From CALLVY01 sp937899855 (GTDB lineage Bacteria > Bacteroidota > Bacteroidia > Chitinophagales > Saprospiraceae): a DNA stretch of 64,000 nucleotides. The stretch lies in the NCBI GenBank assembly GCA_039820405.1, contig JBCBQC010000015.1, forward strand, positions 1 through 64,000, written 5' to 3'. Below the pieces are notes generated by a model, which did no database searches, had not been told where the DNA came from, and saw nothing but the letters and a program-made list of their open reading frames with translations. This document shows, piece by piece, positions 40,460-49,276 of the stretch. Each line of letters opens with the position of its first letter. The stretch's first letter is position 1. A program made the translations under genes and the position numbers.

Positions 40460-41362
40460 ATGAAGCAGATTTTACTCGTCCTTTTCCTCGCCATCGGCCC
40501 CCTACTCTCGGCCCAGGAACTCAACTTCCAAGTATCGGTCAATACGCCCCAGTTGGCCACCACCGATCCCAAAGTATTCGAATCCCTGGAAGGCGCGCTC
40601 AACGACTTTTTGAACAACCAAAAATGGACAAACGACGTCTTTGAGCCCGAAGAGCGCATCAACTGCAACATCCAGATTACCATCAAGGAAGAAGTGTCGA
40701 CCAATTCCTTCAAAGCGGATATGGCCATTCAGGCCGTCCGCCCGGTGTACGGCAGCAATTACGAAACCCCCGTCGTCACCCATATCGACAAGGATGTCTC
40801 CTTCGAGTACGAGCCTTTCCAACCCATCGTCTACAGCCGCAACGTTTTCAACGACAACCTCTCCTCGATCATTTCCTTTTACATCTACGTCGTACTGGGT
40901 ATGGATTACGACACTTTTGGCCTCTTCGGTGGCGATGAGTACTTCCAGATTGCTCAGGACATTCTCAACGCCGTCCCTCCCGCTACGGCCGCTCGCTTTC
41001 CCGGCTGGCGCGCCCTCGACGGTCGACGCAATCGCTACTGGATCGTCGAAAATATGACGGCTCCCGGTTTGCGTGGGGTTCGGCGGGCCCTGTACAGCTA
41101 TCACCGCCAGGGGCTCGATATCATGGCCAACGATGTGGCGACCGGCCGAGTGATCCTCACCCAAGCCCTCGAAGACATCCAGCAAGCCAATCGGAACTAC
41201 CCCAACTCAATGGCAGTCCGCCTCTTTATGGCCTCCAAGACCAATGAATTGCTGGAAATATTTAAGGAAAGTCCCTCCGATCAAAAGAATAAGGTCCGCG
41301 ACGTCATGTCCAAACTCGACGCTTCCAATGCCTCCCGTTTTCGTCGGGCACTGGGCCGTTGA
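40460..41362 (+). CDS. porD: T9SS protein PorD (DUF4835)
   Basis: This is a 300-residue secreted or periplasmic protein of the DUF4835 family, named PorD in type IX secretion. Signal peptide MKQILLVLFLAIGPLLSAQ, then the family start ELNFQVSVNTPQLATTDPKV, core segments FKADMAIQAVRPVYGSNYET and NLSSIISFYIYVVLGMDYDT, and a C-terminal helical region (VILTQALEDIQQANRNYPNS). It starts 6 bases after coaBC, the usual Bacteroidota arrangement. It is needed for T9SS function in model species, but its biochemical role is unclear. Confidence 0.85.
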   Translation: MKQILLVLFLAIGPLLSAQELNFQVSVNTPQLATTDPKVFESLEGALNDFLNNQKWTNDVFEPEERINCNIQITIKEEVSTNSFKADMAIQAVRPVYGSNYETPVVTHIDKDVSFEYEPFQPIVYSRNVFNDNLSSIISFYIYVVLGMDYDTFGLFGGDEYFQIAQDILNAVPPATAARFPGWRALDGRRNRYWIVENMTAPGLRGVRRALYSYHRQGLDIMANDVATGRVILTQALEDIQQANRNYPNSMAVRLFMASKTNELLEIFKESPSDQKNKVRDVMSKLDASNASRFRRALGR

Positions 41363-41468
41363 GTCGCTTTTCCAACATTTTGCCCTTTTTTTTCTGCGCT
41401 CATATCCGATTTGTCCCACAACTTTTCGTTTAGAAGTTGTTTAATATAGGACTCACAAATTAGGATTT

Positions 41469-43094
41469 ATGAATAAATTATCAGGAATATTGGCCCTCTT
41501 ACTACTGGTGGGATCTACCACGCTGGTAGCCCAGGGCAACAACGTGCGCCTCGATGCACAGATCAATTGGGGAGAAGAATACACCGAGCCCAGCGGTAGC
41601 TTTTTGTCCAAAGTGGTGGCGACCCAGGGCGAAGGCTTCTACGCCCTGCGCGAGAAACGCGTCACCGGACTCACCGGAGAATTGCCCAATAAGATTTACC
41701 TCGAATACTACCACAACCGCAAGATGAAGATGCTCAAATCGCGGGAAATCGACTTGCGGTACAAAAATAAGAAGCGGCAGTTGGAGGAGGTGATGATGCT
41801 GGGGGGCAAGCTGTACTTGCTGACCTCTTTCCACAACGAGGCCAAAAAGAAGAATTACCTCTTTACCCAACGCATCGACAACCGCAGCTTGAACCTCAAG
41901 AAAGACCTGCAAATGATTGGCGAGATCGATACGCGGGGGGTACTGCGGGAAGGATCCTTTGACTATCACATTTCCCGCGATAGCCAGACCATTTTGGTTA
42001 TCAACAAACTGCCCAATAAAAAATCCGAGCCGGAGCGTTTCGCCCTCCGGGTCTTTGACGACAACTTTACCGAACAGTGGCAAAAGGACATCCACCTGCC
42101 CTACGATAACCAGAATTTTTCGATCGAAGAATACCGGGTCGACAACGCGGGCAACGTGTACCTGCTGGGCATTTTGTACAATGGCAACCGCGCCAGTTAC
42201 AAGGGGCGGCCCAACTATCAGTACATCATCCTCTCCTACCCCGCCGCAGGGGCCCAGCCCCAGCAGTACAAGCTCCAGCTCCGCGACCAGTTCATTACCG
42301 ACCTTACCTTCCGCATCGCCAGAAATGGTCGACTCGTCTGCTCGGGCTTCTATTCCGACGTCGGAACCGCCTCGGTCAAGGGGACTTATTTCCTCCAAAT
42401 CGATCCGCAAACCAAGGAGGTTTTTCAACAAAGCCTCAAAGCCTTTGACTTCGACTTCCTGCTCGATGATTATTCCGCCTCCCGCCAAAGACGCATCCGC
42501 CAGGCCGAAGCCGAGGGGAACCTCCGCAACGAGCCCGAACTCTACCGATATTCCCTCGACGACCTCATCCTCCGCAGTGATGGTGGGGTGGTGCTGATCG
42601 CTGAGCAATACTACGTCGACGAACGCTCCTTCCGCGACATCTACACCGGCGTTTTCAATACCAATTTTTACTACAATTACAACGACATCATCGTCGTCAA
42701 CATCCGCCCCTCCGGCGAAATCGAATGGGCCACACGGATTCCCAAGCGTCAAGTCAGTACCAACGACGGAGGCTACTACAGCTCCTACGCCATGTCGATC
42801 GTACGGGATAAAATCTACTTCGTCTTCAATGACAACCGCCGCAATTACGACGAGCGCAACCACAACAACCGGCTGTACAATTTCAACGGCTCCAATTCGA
42901 TCATCGCCCTGGCCGAAGTCAGCAAAGACGGTGGGCTGGAGGTCCGCCCGCTGTTCAACAACCGGGAGGCGTCGATCATCACGCGGCCCAAGGTGTGCAA
43001 ACAAACCAACAAGCGCGAGATGGTCATTTATGGGGAAAAAGGGCGGCGTTATCGCTTTGCCCACTTGGAGTTTGGTCGGACTTCGCGCTCCTAG
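41469..43094 (+). CDS. Uncharacterised secreted beta-propeller-like protein
   Basis: I do not recognise a named family in this 541-residue protein. Signal peptide MNKLSGILALLLLVGSTTLVA. The body has repeated strand patterns such as MMLGGKLYLLTSFHNEA, NAGNVYLLGILYNGNRA, YAMSIVRDKIYFVFNDNRRN and RREMV-like ends, consistent with a beta-propeller of 60-70 residue blades. It contains many charged Asn/Asp/Arg/Tyr residues and no cysteine-rich or T9SS tail, so it is likely periplasmic. It is 106 bases after porD in the same direction and may be cotranscribed. A large hairpin (43118-43156) separates it from purN. Confidence 0.7.
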   Translation: MNKLSGILALLLLVGSTTLVAQGNNVRLDAQINWGEEYTEPSGSFLSKVVATQGEGFYALREKRVTGLTGELPNKIYLEYYHNRKMKMLKSREIDLRYKNKKRQLEEVMMLGGKLYLLTSFHNEAKKKNYLFTQRIDNRSLNLKKDLQMIGEIDTRGVLREGSFDYHISRDSQTILVINKLPNKKSEPERFALRVFDDNFTEQWQKDIHLPYDNQNFSIEEYRVDNAGNVYLLGILYNGNRASYKGRPNYQYIILSYPAAGAQPQQYKLQLRDQFITDLTFRIARNGRLVCSGFYSDVGTASVKGTYFLQIDPQTKEVFQQSLKAFDFDFLLDDYSASRQRRIRQAEAEGNLRNEPELYRYSLDDLILRSDGGVVLIAEQYYVDERSFRDIYTGVFNTNFYYNYNDIIVVNIRPSGEIEWATRIPKRQVSTNDGGYYSSYAMSIVRDKIYFVFNDNRRNYDERNHNNRLYNFNGSNSIIALAEVSKDGGLEVRPLFNNREASIITRPKVCKQTNKREMVIYGEKGRRYRFAHLEFGRTSRS

Positions 43095-43117
43095 CAAAAA
43101 AAGACCAATGGGGAGAA

Positions 43118-43156
43118 GGCATTGCCCAAAAATTGCTCATTTTTGTGGGCAATGCC
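43118..43156 (+). other. Long hairpin between the secreted protein gene and purN
   Basis: GGCATTGCCCA at 43118-43128 pairs perfectly with TGGGCAATGCC at 43146-43156, and AAAAT/ATTTT pair inside it. No T-run follows, so it is not a classical terminator. It ends 15 bases before the purN ATG and could affect purN translation or protect a processed end. Confidence 0.55.
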
Positions 43157-43171
43157 TAAATCCACCGCTAT

Positions 43172-43753
43172 ATGAAAAAAATTGCCCTGTTTGCCTCCGG
43201 CCGGGGGAGTAATGCTGCCCAAATTATTGCTCACTTCCGGCAGCATCGCAATATTGAGGTTGGCCTGGTCGTTAGCAACAAGTCGACCGCTGGCGTACTG
43301 GCGCTGGCGCGAGCCGAGGGCATCCCCCAGCTGACGCTCCAAAGACAGGAGTTTTACCACACCGAGAACATTTTGGCCAAATTGGCCCAGCATTCCATTG
43401 ACTTTATTGCCTTGGCGGGCTTTTTGTGGCTCATTCCGGAGTACCTGGTTCGGGCCTTCGAGGGGGCCATCGTCAATATCCACCCCGCTCTGTTGCCCCG
43501 TTACGGAGGCAAGGGCATGTACGGCCATCACGTTCACCAGGCGGTTTGGCGGGCCCGCGAGCGGGAAAGTGGCATGACCATCCACTACGTCAACGAAGTT
43601 TACGACGAAGGGCACATCATCTTTCAGGCCCGTTGCGCACTGGATCCTAAGGACCAGCCCGAGGACATCGCCCGCAAGGTGCTCGCCCTCGAACACGCCC
43701 ATTACGCCCCAGTCATTGAAAACATTTTGCTCAACAACCACACCCAACCATGA
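43172..43753 (+). CDS. purN: Phosphoribosylglycinamide formyltransferase PurN
   Basis: This 193-residue enzyme transfers a formyl group from 10-formyltetrahydrofolate to GAR in purine synthesis. Phosphate-binding GRGSNAAQI is at the N-terminus. The catalytic N-H-D set is in VNIHPALLP (Asn and His about 108-110) and the YDEGHIIFQA segment (Asp about 146). Length is that of the monofunctional bacterial enzyme. Its TGA overlaps the ATG of the next gene (ATGA), so the PD40-SPOR protein is translationally coupled to it, although the two have no obvious functional link. Confidence 0.93.
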   Translation: MKKIALFASGRGSNAAQIIAHFRQHRNIEVGLVVSNKSTAGVLALARAEGIPQLTLQRQEFYHTENILAKLAQHSIDFIALAGFLWLIPEYLVRAFEGAIVNIHPALLPRYGGKGMYGHHVHQAVWRARERESGMTIHYVNEVYDEGHIIFQARCALDPKDQPEDIARKVLALEHAHYAPVIENILLNNHTQP

Positions 43754-45840
43754 AGTACCTATTCCTCGGTCTGTTTGCCCTCGCCACCCTTTCCGGCTTC
43801 GCTCAGGACCTCAGCTGGAAACAGCACGAAAAACTCGGCGATGAGCTGATGGCCCAGGGACAGTACGCCAACGCAGCGGATAATTACGAACTGGCCTGGG
43901 AGCAGCGTCCTTCCAAACCCAGCCTGTTGGCCAAAGCTGCCGATGCCTACCGCCAGTTTCGACACTACCAAAAAGCGGCCGACTGCTACGAGCCCCTCTT
44001 GGGCAACAAGAACTTTCCCCTCACCGCCTGGCATTACGGCCGTTGTCTGAAACAAACCGGACAGTACCAAACGGCGCGGGTCCACCTCCAAAACTTTCTC
44101 GATACCTACGAAGGCAAAGACCAAGCAATCCTCCTCCCCCTCGTTCGGGAGGAGCTGCGGGGCTGCGGACTGGCTCAGGAATGGTCGAAGCAAAAATCCA
44201 GCGCCAGCCTCCAAGCCCTGACCGAGCTCAATACCAAAGCCGCAGATTTTGCCCCCCTCCCCTTCGCCGATGATATCCTCTATTTTTCCTCCACCCGCAA
44301 GGGAGTGGCCCGTATCTTTCGCAGCCAGCGTACGCAAGGCCAGTTTGGATCGGTTGTGGAGCCCAATTTACCCCGGGGACCGGCGGGCCATTTTTGTCAC
44401 GGCAGCTTTGCGCCCAACAACGAGCGCTTTTACTTTACCGTGTGCGCCACGGAAGAAAACTGGCGGGGCATTCACACCCCCTGTGAGCTCTACGTGACCA
44501 TGCGCGAGGCCAATGGCTGGACCACGCCCCAAAACATGCGCGATTACGTCAAAATGGATGGCACCACCGTCACTCACCCCTACGTGGTGCACCAGGGCGA
44601 TACCGAAATTGTCTACTTTAGTTCGGATCGCAGTGGCGGACGGGGGGGAATGGATATTTGGTTTATGACGCGCCAAATCGTAGGCCGCGATATCGACTTT
44701 ACTTATCCGCTCAACGCCGGCCCGGCCGTCAACACGACTGGGGATGAGGTCAGCCCTTTTTACGATACCGAAGCGGGTGAGCTGTACTTCAGCTCCAACG
44801 GACGGATCAACGCGGGCGGCCTGGACGTATTTCGTATCCGGGGTGCCCAACAGCGTTGGGAAGATGCCGCCAATCTGGGCCCCGCGGTCAATTCCAGTGC
44901 CGACGACTACCACTACTTTCCCAACCCCGCCGGTACGGGAGCCTTCTTGGTCTCCAACCGCTCCTGGGGAAGGGAAAAGAAGGCCACCACCGATGACGAC
45001 TTGTATTACCTCCCCTCGGGACAGGCTCCGATGGCGGCGGGAACCGTGAGCGGCGTCGTTCTTGACCAACAAACGGGGGCCGCCCTCCGGGAGGTCGAGG
45101 TCACCATCTATGAAAAGGTCGACCTCGGTACCAAGCGCCTACTGCAATCTACGATTTCCCAAAATGGGAAATACAGCTTTCCCATTCTCCCAGAACGGGA
45201 GTTTTGGATCGAGTCCACCAAGGCCGGTTACACCAAAACGGGCTTTGAGTTCAATACTTATGAATTTGACGGCACTGATCCCGGGCGACCGATTTACCTG
45301 ACGGCACAAGCGACCGCCGAGCGTCCCCAGACGCCGGCAACGCAGCCCAAATCCCCTTCCAGCCGCAGTACGAGCGGCGAGCCCCCGAGTACGCCACCCC
45401 GCCCCACACCACCGGCCGTGACGGAGGAAAGCCCACCGCCCCCACCAACGAAGCTGGTCGCCCGGGACGATGGACGGATGAGTGAGCCTTCGGACAGACG
45501 CCCCAAGGTGGCAACGGAAACCTCCGAGCGCTCCACCTACACCAATTCCCGCTTCAAACGCGATGGCGTCACCACCGATGCCCCCAAACGCGAGGGCATT
45601 TACTACAAGGTACAGCTATCCGTTGTGATCGACTACGATGCGGGGGGCCTGGCCTTTCAAAAGATGCGGGCTCACGGAGACTTGCACACCGAATACATTA
45701 TCGAAAAGGGTTGGACGCGGGTCCTCCTCGCGGATTTTGATACCCTGGAGGAGGCCCGTCAAATGATGGACCGAGCGCGTTTGGCGGGTTTTCCCGAAGC
45801 CTTTATCGTACGTTACGTCGACGGCTTCCGCAAAAACTAA
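43750..45840 (+). CDS. Envelope protein with TPR, PD40 propeller, CRD-like domain and SPOR domain
   Basis: This 696-residue protein has signal peptide MKYLFLGLFALATLSGFAQ. TPR helices span about 25-135 (YANAADNYELAWEQRPSKPS), a PD40/WD40-like propeller about 150-420 (FADDILYFSSTRKGVARIFR, GELYFSSNGRINAGGLDVFR), and a carboxypeptidase-regulatory-like sandwich about 430-520 (VSGVVLDQQTGAALREVEVT). A Pro/Thr/Ser-rich linker covers about 525-610, and a C-terminal SPOR domain about 620-696 (YYKVQLSVVIDYDAGGLAFQ) may bind peptidoglycan lacking stem peptides. The first three domains match PorE-like proteins, with SPOR in place of OmpA. It starts inside the purN stop (ATGA) and overlaps the convergent deaminase by 4 bases. 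Confidence 0.8.
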   Translation: MKYLFLGLFALATLSGFAQDLSWKQHEKLGDELMAQGQYANAADNYELAWEQRPSKPSLLAKAADAYRQFRHYQKAADCYEPLLGNKNFPLTAWHYGRCLKQTGQYQTARVHLQNFLDTYEGKDQAILLPLVREELRGCGLAQEWSKQKSSASLQALTELNTKAADFAPLPFADDILYFSSTRKGVARIFRSQRTQGQFGSVVEPNLPRGPAGHFCHGSFAPNNERFYFTVCATEENWRGIHTPCELYVTMREANGWTTPQNMRDYVKMDGTTVTHPYVVHQGDTEIVYFSSDRSGGRGGMDIWFMTRQIVGRDIDFTYPLNAGPAVNTTGDEVSPFYDTEAGELYFSSNGRINAGGLDVFRIRGAQQRWEDAANLGPAVNSSADDYHYFPNPAGTGAFLVSNRSWGREKKATTDDDLYYLPSGQAPMAAGTVSGVVLDQQTGAALREVEVTIYEKVDLGTKRLLQSTISQNGKYSFPILPEREFWIESTKAGYTKTGFEFNTYEFDGTDPGRPIYLTAQATAERPQTPATQPKSPSSRSTSGEPPSTPPRPTPPAVTEESPPPPPTKLVARDDGRMSEPSDRRPKVATETSERSTYTNSRFKRDGVTTDAPKREGIYYKVQLSVVIDYDAGGLAFQKMRAHGDLHTEYIIEKGWTRVLLADFDTLEEARQMMDRARLAGFPEAFIVRYVDGFRKN

Positions 45841-46835
45841 GGGTATTCGACGGTTTTGATCAGGTGGCCGTGCCGCTCGTTGAATCCGGCGATGCCCTGG
45901 AGGCCACCGCTGTGGAGGACCAGGATGCGGCTGCCCGGCGCAAAGTATCCTCGCTCGATGAGATCCAGCAGGCCGTAGAAGAGTTTGCCCGTGTAGATGG
46001 GATCGAGGGGGATTTGGTAGTTGTGGGTAAACTGATTGATCCAATCCACCAATTCGGGTCGGAAGCGGGCGTAGCCTCCGAAGTGGTAATCGAGATTGAT
46101 GGACCAATTTTCGGGGATGGTATGGGGGAGGTCGGGAGTAAAAGCGGCGCGGTACTTGGCCAGCCAGTTGCTGATGGCGGTGCGGTGAAAATTGCCCTTG
46201 AGTACGGAAAAACCCAGTACGGTGCTGCGATCCTCCAAACCGGCGATCAAACCCGCTGCCGTGCCTCCCGTACCACAGGCTAGGGCGATACAGTCTGGCC
46301 AGCCCCCCAGTTGCTCGTGAATTTCCTCCGCTAGGTCGGCATTGCCACGCAAAGCCAATAAATTGGTCCCCCCTTCGGGCAGGACCAGGGTGGCGTCCGC
46401 ATCCCAGTCCAAATCGTCTAGCAGGTCGAGCCCTCGCCGGTACGCTGAGCGGGAGACAAAGCGCAGGTTCATGCCCCGGGCCCGGGCGAAGCGCAGGGTG
46501 GGATTTAGTAGCGGTGGGGCCTCCCCCCGTACGATGCCGATCGAAGACCAGCCCAACCGATGCGCAGCGGCCGCGCTGGCGTAGAGGTGATTGGAGTAGG
46601 CGCCCCCAAAGGTGAGCAGTTGCCGCTTCCCCGCCCGTTGGGCGGTAAACAGGTTGTAGCGCAGCTTGCGCCACTTGTTGCCCCCCAGTTGGGGATGGAT
46701 CAAATCCTCTCTTTTTACCCAAAGCTCAAGGCCCCCACTACGGCAAAGGGGATGCTCCAAGCGTTGAATCGGACTGGGTAATTGTAAGGTGGCGATCAAT
46801 TTTACGAGATTTTGGCCCACAAAACACGGCAGCAC
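45837..46835 (-). CDS. PLP enzyme of the ACC deaminase / D-cysteine desulfhydrase family
   Basis: This is a 332-residue fold-type II PLP enzyme. The PLP lysine is in HPQLGGNKWRKLRY, followed by TFGGAYSNHLYASAAAA, the phosphate loop CGTGGTAAGL and the end ILVLHSGGLQGIAGFNERHG. These are the motifs of 1-aminocyclopropane-1-carboxylate deaminase and D-cysteine desulfhydrase. Which reaction it performs is not clear from sequence. The longest frame begins with GTG at 46835. The first ~15 residues are weakly supported and the true start may be a little further in. It is convergent with the SPOR gene (4-base overlap). Confidence 0.82.
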   Translation of the reverse strand: MLPCFVGQNLVKLIATLQLPSPIQRLEHPLCRSGGLELWVKREDLIHPQLGGNKWRKLRYNLFTAQRAGKRQLLTFGGAYSNHLYASAAAAHRLGWSSIGIVRGEAPPLLNPTLRFARARGMNLRFVSRSAYRRGLDLLDDLDWDADATLVLPEGGTNLLALRGNADLAEEIHEQLGGWPDCIALACGTGGTAAGLIAGLEDRSTVLGFSVLKGNFHRTAISNWLAKYRAAFTPDLPHTIPENWSINLDYHFGGYARFRPELVDWINQFTHNYQIPLDPIYTGKLFYGLLDLIERGYFAPGSRILVLHSGGLQGIAGFNERHGHLIKTVEYP

Positions 46836-47143
46836 TTGCGCAGGCTTGATTTTAAACTTATATTTAAAAAAATACTAATTAAACTCGACATCTTTGATTT
46901 TTTAATATATCTTTGGCATTATTGTTGCTCCCCCTAAGATGTTGGACTCAGAGAGAATATAAATAAAAAGGGCAAACCCCTTCAATCCCTTTTCAGAAAA
47001 ACCCAACAGACCCTAAGAAAGTAAACCGATCGACAAAGCTCGATTTAAGCTGTCACAAAAAGACAAAACTTATTTTTTCGTATAGGAAAAATAAAATTAC
47101 TTTTAACACACTTAATCACACTGCCGAAACACAATCACGACCC
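46836..47143 (+). other. AT-rich leader and promoter region of the small RiPP-like gene
   Basis: This 308-base region is AT-rich and codes no sizeable protein. A perfect -7 box TATCTTTG lies at 46908-46915 (plus strand). A near-consensus pair TTTT-N19-TACTTTTA lies at 47075-47105, which would start transcription about 33 bases before the ATG at 47144. A small hairpin (AAAAGGG/CCCTTTT, 46966-46993) and a 7-codon frame (MLDSERI, near 46939) lie between the two. The upstream gene runs the other way, so any plus-strand promoter here serves the small gene. Confidence 0.5.
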
Positions 47144-47263
47144 ATGAAGACTCAAAAATTAAAGATCAAAGCTCTTAAAGTACAAAGTTTTGTTACCGCC
47201 AAGCCGCAAAATCGCCGGACCAAAGGTTTGGGCAACGATGGTGGCTACACCTGGGTGGGTTAA
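47144..47263 (+). CDS. Candidate RiPP precursor peptide, pinensin-type leader
   Basis: This is a 39-residue peptide from ATG 47144. It reads MKTQKLKIKALKVQSFVTAK, then PQNRRTKGLGNDGGYTWVG. The segment LKVQSFVT matches the leader motif of Bacteroidota pinensin-family lanthipeptide precursors (Lys-Val-x-Ser-Phe-Val-Thr preceded by a charged/Leu helix). A Gly-Gly 34 residues in would be a double-glycine cleavage site, leaving only YTWVG. There is no cysteine, so lanthionine rings cannot form. No lanthipeptide dehydratase, cyclase, radical-SAM, ATP-grasp or C39 peptidase gene lies in the window. A perfect terminator 22 bases after the stop shows it is a discrete transcription unit. It could be a functional short peptide signal, a decayed precursor, or a new class. 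Confidence 0.68.
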   Translation: MKTQKLKIKALKVQSFVTAKPQNRRTKGLGNDGGYTWVG

Positions 47264-47285
47264 ACAACTGACCTTGTTTTACCCG

Positions 47286-47321
47286 AAAAGGGCAATTTCA
47301 CGTGTTGAAATTGCCCTTTTT
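47286..47321. terminator. Bidirectional intrinsic terminator
   Basis: AAAAGGGCAATTTCA (47286-47300) pairs perfectly over 15 bases with TGAAATTGCCCTTTT (47306-47320) around a 5-base loop. T-runs end the stem on both strands. It serves the small peptide gene on the plus strand and the barrel gene at 47355 on the minus strand. Confidence 0.88.
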
Positions 47322-47354
47322 ATATTGGTATGGGATAGGGGTTTGGTAGCCCCG

Positions 47355-47954
47355 CTAAAAATCAATATCCACCCGATTACCGCCCCAGGACCAGCCAAAC
47401 TGAAAGCGCAACTGTCCAAAGGCCGCTGATAAGTCACGATCCTCTAGCCCGCTCAGCTCCGTACCATCCACAAAGCGATAACCCACCTCTACCGCCAGGT
47501 GGAACCAGCGAAAGACATTGACCGCCACCCCACCGGAAGGCTGAATCACAAAGAGTCGATCGCGACCGGGTTCGCCCCGAAAGCGCGCTTCGCCCGAACC
47601 CGCCATCAGACTGACCCGGGGATGAATAATCCGGTGTGGCTTGAGGCTGACGCCCAGAATCGGGCCATTAAAGGAAAAATCGAGATTCTGGGTGGGCAGA
47701 TCGGCGAAGCGAACCTCATCGACCAGATTATATCCTCCCCAGCCCAAAAAGATGGACTTGTTGAATTCCAGCCCACCGTGCCCCCCGGAAAGTAGGGCAT
47801 AATCGCCATCAAAGGCGGACAACTGGAGGCTGGATCCTCCCCAAGCCCCACTCAGACGCAGACCGGAACGACCGAAGACGGTTTCTTCACGCTGGGCCAC
47901 GGCGGTACCCAGTATTCCCAAACAAAGGAGAAAGAGTATACTGATTCTTTTCAT
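47355..47954 (-). CDS. Outer-membrane beta-barrel protein (paralogue of 27231 gene)
   Basis: This is a 199-residue protein with signal peptide MKRISILFLLCLGILGTAVA, then strand-rich sequence (GLRLSGAWGGSSLQLSAFDG, SIFLGWGGYNLVD) and a C-terminal LRFQFGWSW. The block DRLFVIQPSGGVAVNVFRWF followed by VGYRFVDG is nearly the same as in the 202-residue barrel at 27231-27839. That makes this a dispersed paralogue, and it conserves an INLFRW/VNVFRW turn. Function unknown. It stands alone, bounded by the bidirectional terminator. Confidence 0.75.
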   Translation of the reverse strand: MKRISILFLLCLGILGTAVAQREETVFGRSGLRLSGAWGGSSLQLSAFDGDYALLSGGHGGLEFNKSIFLGWGGYNLVDEVRFADLPTQNLDFSFNGPILGVSLKPHRIIHPRVSLMAGSGEARFRGEPGRDRLFVIQPSGGVAVNVFRWFHLAVEVGYRFVDGTELSGLEDRDLSAAFGQLRFQFGWSWGGNRVDIDF

Positions 47955-48019
47955 GTGATAAGTCTTTTGATTTTCTTAAACAGACAAAGAACTTGTCACA
48001 GCGTTGCACCAATTGGGTA

Positions 48020-49150
48020 TTACGGGCGCAGAATAATCAAGCGTTTGGTGGTCAGGGTCTTGCCCCGTTCATCGATCAGGCTGTAGAGGTAGGTGCCCTT
48101 GCGAAAATCCGAAAGGTCAACCTTGGTGGTACGCTGGTCCTGGTTGATCTCGTAGTCGTTGCGCCAGACTTCCACCCCAAGGATGTTGTAGATGACCAGC
48201 CGGTAAGCCCCCCGATCGAGGTTCATAAACTCAAAACGGGCCGATTCGATCGCCGGATTGGGATAGGCAAAGACATCCGCCCGACCGGAATTGACGTAAG
48301 CCACGTTGTTGATGACGTCATTGGCGACGTATTCTACGGATTGCACGATCTCCTCTTCGGCGTCGACGGTCACAATGGCTACGGGTTCTTTGATGCCTTC
48401 GGTGTAGAAGTTATAGGTCAGGATGGTATCCGTTCCCAGAAAGGGAAAGGCCCCCATCACCAGATCGGTAACGTCGATCCAAGGTAGGGGATTGATTTTG
48501 GTTTCGATGGTGCTCTCGCGGAGTTCGGTACGCTGCTCGCGCAGCACTTGGTAGGTACCACCGGGCACCTCCATCTCACCCCAGGCATCCACAAAATCGG
48601 TGCGGCTGGAAACAACACGCAACCGAACGGAATCGGGGGTAACGGGCAAATTATCGAGGATATCGCCCGGAATTTCGTCCACGGAAAAAGGCAGCGTAAT
48701 CTCGTAACCGGAGGTATTGACTTCCGGGTAGGTCATCGGGGCGCGGCGGTCTACGATACTGGGCTCAAAATTGACCACCACGTTGAGTCCCAGGCCAACC
48801 GGATCAATACCGGCGTAACCGACTTGCTCGTAGCGGGAATTGGTCTTGCGGATGTAGAGCTCGCCGATGGGATCGAGATCGGTGACGATATCGGCGGTGG
48901 GAAAACGGTCCGCATTGTTCCCTCCCGAAGCCGGGCGGACGACATTCTCGCGGGTAATTCCTTGGAGGCTGGTAAAATCCCAAGTCTGATCCGTACCACT
49001 CGGGCCAACGTCGATCCCGCTGGGCATCCCATCGAGGGCCACTTTGAGCGTGTCCCCCACCGAGGGGAAAGAAGCACTGGTGACCGTAATCTGAGCCGAT
49101 AAGCTGGCCGTGAGGACAAACAAAAAAAGCGTGGGTAACAATCGCATCAT
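48020..49150 (-). CDS. Secreted protein of unknown function with T9SS type A sorting domain
   Basis: This is a 376-residue protein with signal peptide (MMRLLPTLFLFVLTASLSA), then a domain with no match that I can name (about 20-285), rich in beta strand and Asp/Asn (DQTWDFTSLQGITRENVVRP, YEITLPFSVDEIPGDILDNL). This pattern is seen in several Bacteroidota secreted proteins of unknown role. The last ~80 residues (VFAYPNPAIESARFEFMNLD to LTTKRLIILRP) are a T9SS type A sorting domain. The ATG at 49150 (or 49147) is the start, because the codon before it is TTG. It follows the ABC exporter gene by 126 bases on the same strand. Confidence 0.8.
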   Translation of the reverse strand: MMRLLPTLFLFVLTASLSAQITVTSASFPSVGDTLKVALDGMPSGIDVGPSGTDQTWDFTSLQGITRENVVRPASGGNNADRFPTADIVTDLDPIGELYIRKTNSRYEQVGYAGIDPVGLGLNVVVNFEPSIVDRRAPMTYPEVNTSGYEITLPFSVDEIPGDILDNLPVTPDSVRLRVVSSRTDFVDAWGEMEVPGGTYQVLREQRTELRESTIETKINPLPWIDVTDLVMGAFPFLGTDTILTYNFYTEGIKEPVAIVTVDAEEEIVQSVEYVANDVINNVAYVNSGRADVFAYPNPAIESARFEFMNLDRGAYRLVIYNILGVEVWRNDYEINQDQRTTKVDLSDFRKGTYLYSLIDERGKTLTTKRLIILRP

Positions 49151-49276
49151 CAAGGGTATTTTACCGCATTAACAAAAAAAGCCTTGAAGACAAGGCGTAC
49201 TGCCTTAAAGTTACGCTTTTTCACCTTCATTTGCTGATCGGAAGTGTTAAAAGCCAGGCGGAAGGAAACAATTCCC

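Noticed and set aside
41502..43097. Open frame of 531 codons on the minus strand opposite the 541-residue secreted protein
   Set aside because: Shadow frame: the plus-strand product has a signal peptide and normal composition, while the antisense product is a Val/Gly/Asp-rich sequence without domain features.
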